A stretch of DNA of 22,663 bases from assembly GCF_000003605.2 (NCBI RefSeq), contig NW_003108594.1:88221-110883 (forward strand), in the 5' to 3' direction. This stretch comes from Saccoglossus kowalevskii. Its lineage: Eukaryota > Hemichordata > Enteropneusta > Harrimaniidae. The notes beneath the pieces were generated by a model. It was not told the DNA's origin and did not search any database. It saw nothing but the letters and a program-made list of their open reading frames with translations. Below, one piece after another: positions 18,448 to 22,663 of the stretch (position 1 is its first letter; the number at the start of each line of letters is the position of its first letter). The translations under genes were made by a program, and so were the position numbers.

Positions 18448-18607
18448 GTTGTGAATCTTGCCAAACACTTGATATATTTTGGGTTTTATAGCTTTAGTGA
18501 TCTATTGAGACTCACTAAGACATTGCTGTCAATATTAGATTGTACCCAAACCACCCCGGCTGGTATTCCTCTCAGTAAATTGGACCAAAAAGCCATTGCT
18601 GAAGCAG
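18448..18607 (+). CDS. ITPR: IP3 receptor exon n (ends at SIII-equivalent site)
   Basis: A 160-nt exon of 53 codons plus one base, residues 653-705, phase 0/1, after ATTGCAG and before a strong [38 protein letters not shown] is nearly identical to mammalian IP3R1. [21 protein letters not shown] covers the variable end that in mammals reads VHVTTIFPISKMAKG and is followed by the alternative SIII exon. The phase-1 end is the same as I recall at that vertebrate junction. The next certain exon lies beyond the window. Confidence 0.96.
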
Positions 18608-18842
18608 GTAAGCTAATTGAATGCATAGATTCAGTTTTTTGGGTCTCATGATTTCATGATATTTTGAATTTCATGTTTAAGTCTTGTAACAGTTTTATTT
18701 AATTAATTCCGTGTGGACTGTTGAATCAAATTACTGTCACTGCAATATACACCCAAACAGCGACATGGCAGCAAAGTTGTTGACTTGTGTGTGCCTTTTG
18801 AGATCATTGCGTGATTGTAATTATCAAACCATGCTTAAGAGG

Positions 18843-18896
18843 GTGTCTGTAATGCACACATTTACTAGCATTACATGTATGTCATGCATTAGACAC
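18843..18896. repeat. Small inverted repeat
   Basis: GTGTCTGTAATGCA pairs with TGCATTAGACAC, with a two-base bulge and a loop of about 28 nt. No function is inferred. Confidence 0.6.
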
Positions 18897-19511
18897 ATCA
18901 TCATCTGTGTTCTGATAGGCTGCATCGGTACATACATTATGTTTAATTTGCTTGGATAACATTGCTATTTTGCATACAGTATTTTTATTATGGAATCGAT
19001 GAAATAAATTAAATTCATGTCCCTCAGTATTAGTTTGATGACTCCTGTTGACGTTGGTTTTGAATCAATTTGATAAAACTTTTCAACTACATGTATGTCA
19101 TGACACACAAAGCAAAGCAGTCAGCAATTTACCTGTCAATATTGCTGTTTGATGTATGAAACAATATGGCGCTGTTAGTAAATCTTCACAGAATCATGCC
19201 TCATTCATTAAAACTTCTTAATGTACATGTACTAGACTGTAATTTTAAAGATGTACACAGTGCTGTAAAAATGTCTTTACATACAATATTATCACATAAC
19301 CACGTCACCCAAACAACAAATTCTTGCCGTATTCTGGTTTCACAGATTGCAATATTGCCTGGGTAAAAAACTTGACTGATATGTACCCATAAATATGTGA
19401 ATATGTTATCATCTCATTTGGTTTCCACACCATAAAAAGTCTTAAATAGGTCTTGTATTCATATTCTCTTTGTAAGGCAAATTTAAACAATATTTACTAT
19501 GACGTCTGACT

Positions 19512-19647
19512 TTGGTAGAACATAATATGAGGTTATGTATCTCAAAGTATGCACGAAGCAGAGGTCAATGCGATGGTGTACTGTTTGAGTGCATACTTTG
19601 AGGTATCCTCCTAATAACCTTATTATTATACATCTTTTCCTACCAAG
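19512..19647. mobile_element. Imperfect inverted-repeat (foldback) element
   Basis: The left arm, about 19512-19554, contains TTGGTAGAA, TAATATGAGGTTAT and CTCAAAGTATGCAC. The right arm, about 19589-19647, contains their complements in reverse order (GTGCATACTTTGAG, ATAACCTTATTATTA, CTACCAA) with small insertions. The loop is about 34 nt. It could be a decayed MITE or solo foldback repeat; no clear target duplication was found. Confidence 0.5.
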
Positions 19648-21765
19648 GATACATCATGGAAATGCCAAAATCGAAAAAGTTTAGAACAGAATCAGCAAAC
19701 TTCTTTGTATGGGTAGGGTCAAATCTTGGTGGCGACTGCCCATATTTGTTTTTAATAATAGAGAACGCTTACGCGCGTAATCATTACATATTTGGAATTT
19801 GCATTTCCTAATATGGTAGGATGAAAATACCCTGTAAAATACCACAAAATTACGGCATGCTGTATCTTATGGCGTTATCATGACAGATGTTCAATAATTG
19901 TTTTTATGACAATGTTAGATTCAAATGTTCTGATTAGTTAGACTGCACACAGGGTACAACATTCTTCACCAAACCAAATAGACTCATTCTATGAAGAGTT
20001 GCTTCCCTTGGTCACTGTGTGTATTGTCTTTCTCAGCTTTGAATTACTGGTAGTTGTTTTTATTTGTGTTAAAAAGTTATTTAAAAAGTCACACATGCCC
20101 CTTTTATTGCTGCAGAAATGCTTTAATAAACACATGTACTTGAAATGATAGAAATGCAGTACTTCAAAAGTAAAATTTTGTGTTTTATTCATTCACCAGT
20201 TTATAACTGTACTCTCTTTTATCTGTGTTACTGACTCAAGATAGATGTTTGGTTCATGCACAGATAATCATGTGCTTAATATGAGAACAAACGTTCTCTG
20301 TTCAAGGAATGTGTGCTCCAATATTTGGCTGTAATAATTTTGGTACATGCCCCTCAGTTGATCCTAAATAATCACACACATAAACAAAGTTCAGCCATGG
20401 CTGCTATTTTGACTTACTGCTTTCTGCATAACCCATGCAAACAGTAACTGTCAATACAAACTTCACTGGGACCCATCTGGTGAATTTTGTGAAAGTAGGA
20501 AATGAAAGTGCACTGTTGAAAAAGGCAATAGCTGGCACCAACTCTTACATCTTGCAGTAACACATCATGTAACCATAACCTCCTGCATTTTCTTGCTTAT
20601 TGCACCGTAAGAACTCACTCACATCTGCTTTAAATGTACCATTTGTTTCATGCTAACCTAACGGTCTTTCTATAGAACCACATAAAACAGGTGCAGTAGA
20701 GTCTCATTAATGCATGCATACATGTTCTATTACAATGCAAACTCTCTTCGTAATTTTTCTTACAATAATTTCATTTATTTCTGTGTCTTCACATTATGCA
20801 CAGCCAAGTCTAAGAATTGATCTTCTGATTCGTAGTATCAACACTGCAATATTATGCTCACCAGACTTTTGAAACCATGCTTGGTTTTATTTCAAAGTTT
20901 GTTGTGTTTAGTAAATCTATATTATTCATAGTACTGACATATAATAAACTGTGTTCTTTTTTTCTATCTTCCTAGTGTTTTATTCTCTATTGTCTCGCTT
21001 TCCATTCCACGGTATTACAAACTGATGTTTGATTTGAACTAAGTTTTCTTGTCCATAGAGTCAGAATCATAAATTTCTAGTAGTAATTAAGGAGTTTAAA
21101 ATCAAAGCCTTTTTTTCTGGGTTGGTGTATGCATCCTTATATGCATGTTTTCATCTTCTTTCAGTGCATCATAGTATTGACTAGAAATGCATGCAGTTTG
21201 ACATGTCATTGCGTTTCTGAAACTTTATAATCCTATCCCATTTCTCTCATGGTCACTTCCTCAAGAATTATCTACTATATTTCCTTCTGCATGGTTCATT
21301 CCATAATATATGCTAATAATATTCATAGAGGAGTTAATTCATTGGTTATGCAAATGTAAACTCCTGTCTAAATGGAACACCGGAGTGGCAGAATTAATTG
21401 GTCAGTTAAAAGAGTTTTGGTTTGCAGAGTTTATCACCAAGTTCAAGGTTTCAGTTAACATAAAGTTTTGTTTAGACAGTCTTCTGTGCTATGATTCAAA
21501 TAAATGGCTCATTTCACAGACAAAATAAATTTCTCAACAAATGACGATCTAGAATTATTTTCAGAACTTTCATTTCAATTTCCAGAGTTTTTAATATCCA
21601 TTATATAATACACTGTGAACATACATAGTATTTCTCACCTATGGTATGTGAGAATCTTCATAAATGTATAACATCATCAACATCTTCATCATATCATGTT
21701 TTCTATCCTGGCATTCTTTCTTCATCTTTTCATTTCTCTTTCATTTATCTTCTTCATACCTGAAG

Positions 21766-21786
21766 ATCCAACAAAAAAACGGACAG
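21766..21786 (+). CDS. ITPR: Candidate 21-nt micro-exon at the SIII position
   Basis: A long pyrimidine-rich tract (about 21716-21760) ends in CTGAAG. It is followed by 21 nt and the donor CAG|GTGTAG. After the phase-1 end of the last certain exon, the segment gives two bases, six codons and one base, so it is symmetric. It would add DPTKKRT, a short basic insert, between AEA and the next exon. Mammals have a 27-nt alternative exon (SIII) at this junction. The acceptor AAG is not ideal and the segment is short, so chance is possible. Confidence 0.28.
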
Positions 21787-21945
21787 GTGTAGTAATTTTT
21801 TTCAACACATCTAAGAGCATGTTGACCTCAAAAATTCAAAGCATGTACATTTTTTTTCTGTCAATCAGAAATATTTACAAATATCAAAAAGAAAATTCAA
21901 TTTTTGTACTGGTCTCTTATGCTTTCAATGGTTTGTTTAGTTTCT

Positions 21946-21965
21946 GAATAGAATAGAATAGAATA
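21946..21965. repeat. GAATA microsatellite, four copies
   Basis: Four perfect GAATA repeats in the downstream intron. Confidence 0.9.
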
Positions 21966-22417
21966 GATTTCTATTTTTGTTACTCGTTGCTTGCCAGTAT
22001 TTCCACATAACACATTTTGATTTTTTGATTCAGAATTAATATACTGCATCATTGCGTGTATCAATTTTGAATTTTTTCCTCCCACTTTGTTTATGTGGTT
22101 AGAATTCATTTTTTATTTCTCAGTTTCTATTTAACATTTACGTTTTTTTTTTCCAGTGTGGTGTTAGCTACATGTAACTTTATTTCTTTATTTACTTTAT
22201 GTTTCAGCATTTTAAAATAATTTTGTATTCATTGAATTTAATAGTTTTTACTTCTATTTAACATCATACTTACATGTTTCCGCACTTTAGACTGATCACT
22301 AGCCTGTATTGCTATGGTTGTAAACAAATTACTAACATTTTTATAATCCTCTTGATAATTGATCTGTAGCATATATTAAAATCCATGAAGTCTTCAAGGT
22401 TTAGGGTTTAATAAGCC

Positions 22418-22447
22418 AACACATCTTGTGATTATTGAAGATGTGTT
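22418..22447. repeat. Perfect 10-bp stem hairpin
   Basis: AACACATCTT and AAGATGTGTT flank a 10-nt loop. There is no T-run after it and it lies within an intron, so it is not a terminator. Confidence 0.7.
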
Positions 22448-22663
22448 CTAAGGATAGTTTTCATGTAGCTCATCAGTAGCTCCTCACCTTAATAATTATT
22501 CCATTTTGATGGATTTACACACGCTTTGATGAATTAATAACAGTGAGGACTAAACTATTCTGTGGATTTTTTGATTGAATGGTACACCTCTTCCTTATGT
22601 TTTGAAACACGCCCACATTTATGTACTACAAGCCTTTTATGTGTGGGTTAAATTGGGACACCC

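Larger units (their letters stand above)
3009..18607 (+). other. ITPR: Partial IP3 receptor gene (14 recognised exons)
   Basis: This is the span of an inositol 1,4,5-trisphosphate receptor gene, the ligand-gated calcium channel of the endoplasmic reticulum. Fourteen exons totalling 2116 nt join in phase to give 705 codons plus one base. Every junction uses GT donors and AG acceptors, and none breaks the frame. The protein follows the mammalian IP3R1 order without gaps: the end of the second MIR repeat, three more MIR repeats, the alpha-helical half of the IP3-binding core, the RIH domain, an acidic loop, and the following armadillo segment. Exons encoding the first part of the N-terminal suppressor domain lie upstream of the window. 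The modulatory region, six-helix channel and C-tail lie downstream. The symbol is the family name; orthology to one vertebrate paralogue is not implied. Residue numbers in the exon entries count from the first codon at 3009. Confidence 0.97.
18608..22663 (+). other. Downstream intron, 4 kb
   Basis: No certain exon was found. The expected continuation of the receptor (a VMRSIHG-type segment) is absent. Contents are a foldback element (19512-19647), small hairpins at 18843-18896 and 22418-22447, a GAATA microsatellite, and many pyrimidine tracts ending in AG. One of these tracts borders a candidate 21-nt micro-exon. ORFs of 60-83 codons in this stretch show no domain and are taken as chance. 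Confidence 0.75.

Noticed and set aside
18711-18959. 82-codon cysteine-rich ORF
   Set aside because: No recognisable domain, no splice compatibility with the receptor, and it contains a small inverted repeat. A chance ORF is more likely.
19637-19702. Open stretch GYIMEMPKSKKFRTESANFF after TACCAAG
   Set aside because: It lies at the edge of the foldback element, the possible donors leave an incompatible phase, and there is no similarity to the receptor.
20780-20825. Acceptor-like site ending ATGCACAG
   Set aside because: In the phase left by the last exon it meets TGA after a few codons.
20976-21011. 36-nt segment after a very strong pyrimidine tract and CCTAG, also phase 1/1 (would read VFYSLLSRFPFH)
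   Set aside because: The donor CACG|GTATTA is weak, the peptide is unlike anything expected in this part of the receptor, and its composition looks like a continuing pyrimidine-rich intron. Only transcript data could revive it.
22143-22170. Strong acceptor-like T-run ending in TTCCAG
   Set aside because: In the required phase it meets a stop within four codons.

Overview
The window is an AT-rich animal nuclear genomic segment. It carries the 5'-middle part of one intron-rich gene on the + strand, the inositol 1,4,5-trisphosphate receptor (IP3R, ITPR family). Fourteen exons between 3009 and 18607 join in consistent reading phase with GT-AG introns to give 705 codons plus one base. They start inside the N-terminal beta-trefoil/MIR region and run through the IP3-binding core into the cytosolic armadillo (RIH) solenoid. 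The start codon, the first exons, the regulatory and channel domains and the stop all lie outside the window. Protein similarity to mammalian IP3R1 is high throughout, judged from memory of the family. Base composition, intron style and repeats suggest an invertebrate (lophotrochozoan or ambulacrarian are both plausible); the phylum cannot be fixed from this window.

Layout: 1-3008 is upstream intron with a degenerate 156-bp direct repeat. Exon 1 of the window (3009-3092) is followed by an intron with a 62-bp minisatellite of ten copies. Exons 2-9 (5756-10350) form a compact cluster covering MIR domains and the IP3-binding core; an 11-bp tandem repeat lies in one of its introns. The 3.7-kb intron 10351-14028 is the most unusual part. 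It holds a candidate 42-nt phase-compatible cassette exon (11916-11957), a C-rich tract just before it, a 46-bp minisatellite of about 18 copies that resembles that exon plus its splice sites, and a 33-bp minisatellite of 20 copies that is open in three frames and reads in frame into the next exon. Exons 10-12 (14029-15203) follow, with a short TTAA-flanked MITE-like element between exons 11 and 12. The intron 15204-17889 carries a 120-bp satellite-like array with an internal 600-bp duplication. Exons 13-14 (17890-18607) end the recognised coding part. The last 4 kb is intron with a foldback element and one candidate 21-nt micro-exon at the position of the mammalian SIII splice site.

No second gene, RNA gene, CRISPR array or autonomous transposon could be supported. 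The long repeat-derived ORFs in the minisatellites are judged non-coding. The points most worth checking are the cassette exon and its relation to the 46-bp array, the R-V-T-A-R substitution in the IP3-binding loop, two CTCF-like motifs in convergent orientation, and the internal homogenisation of the 120-bp array.
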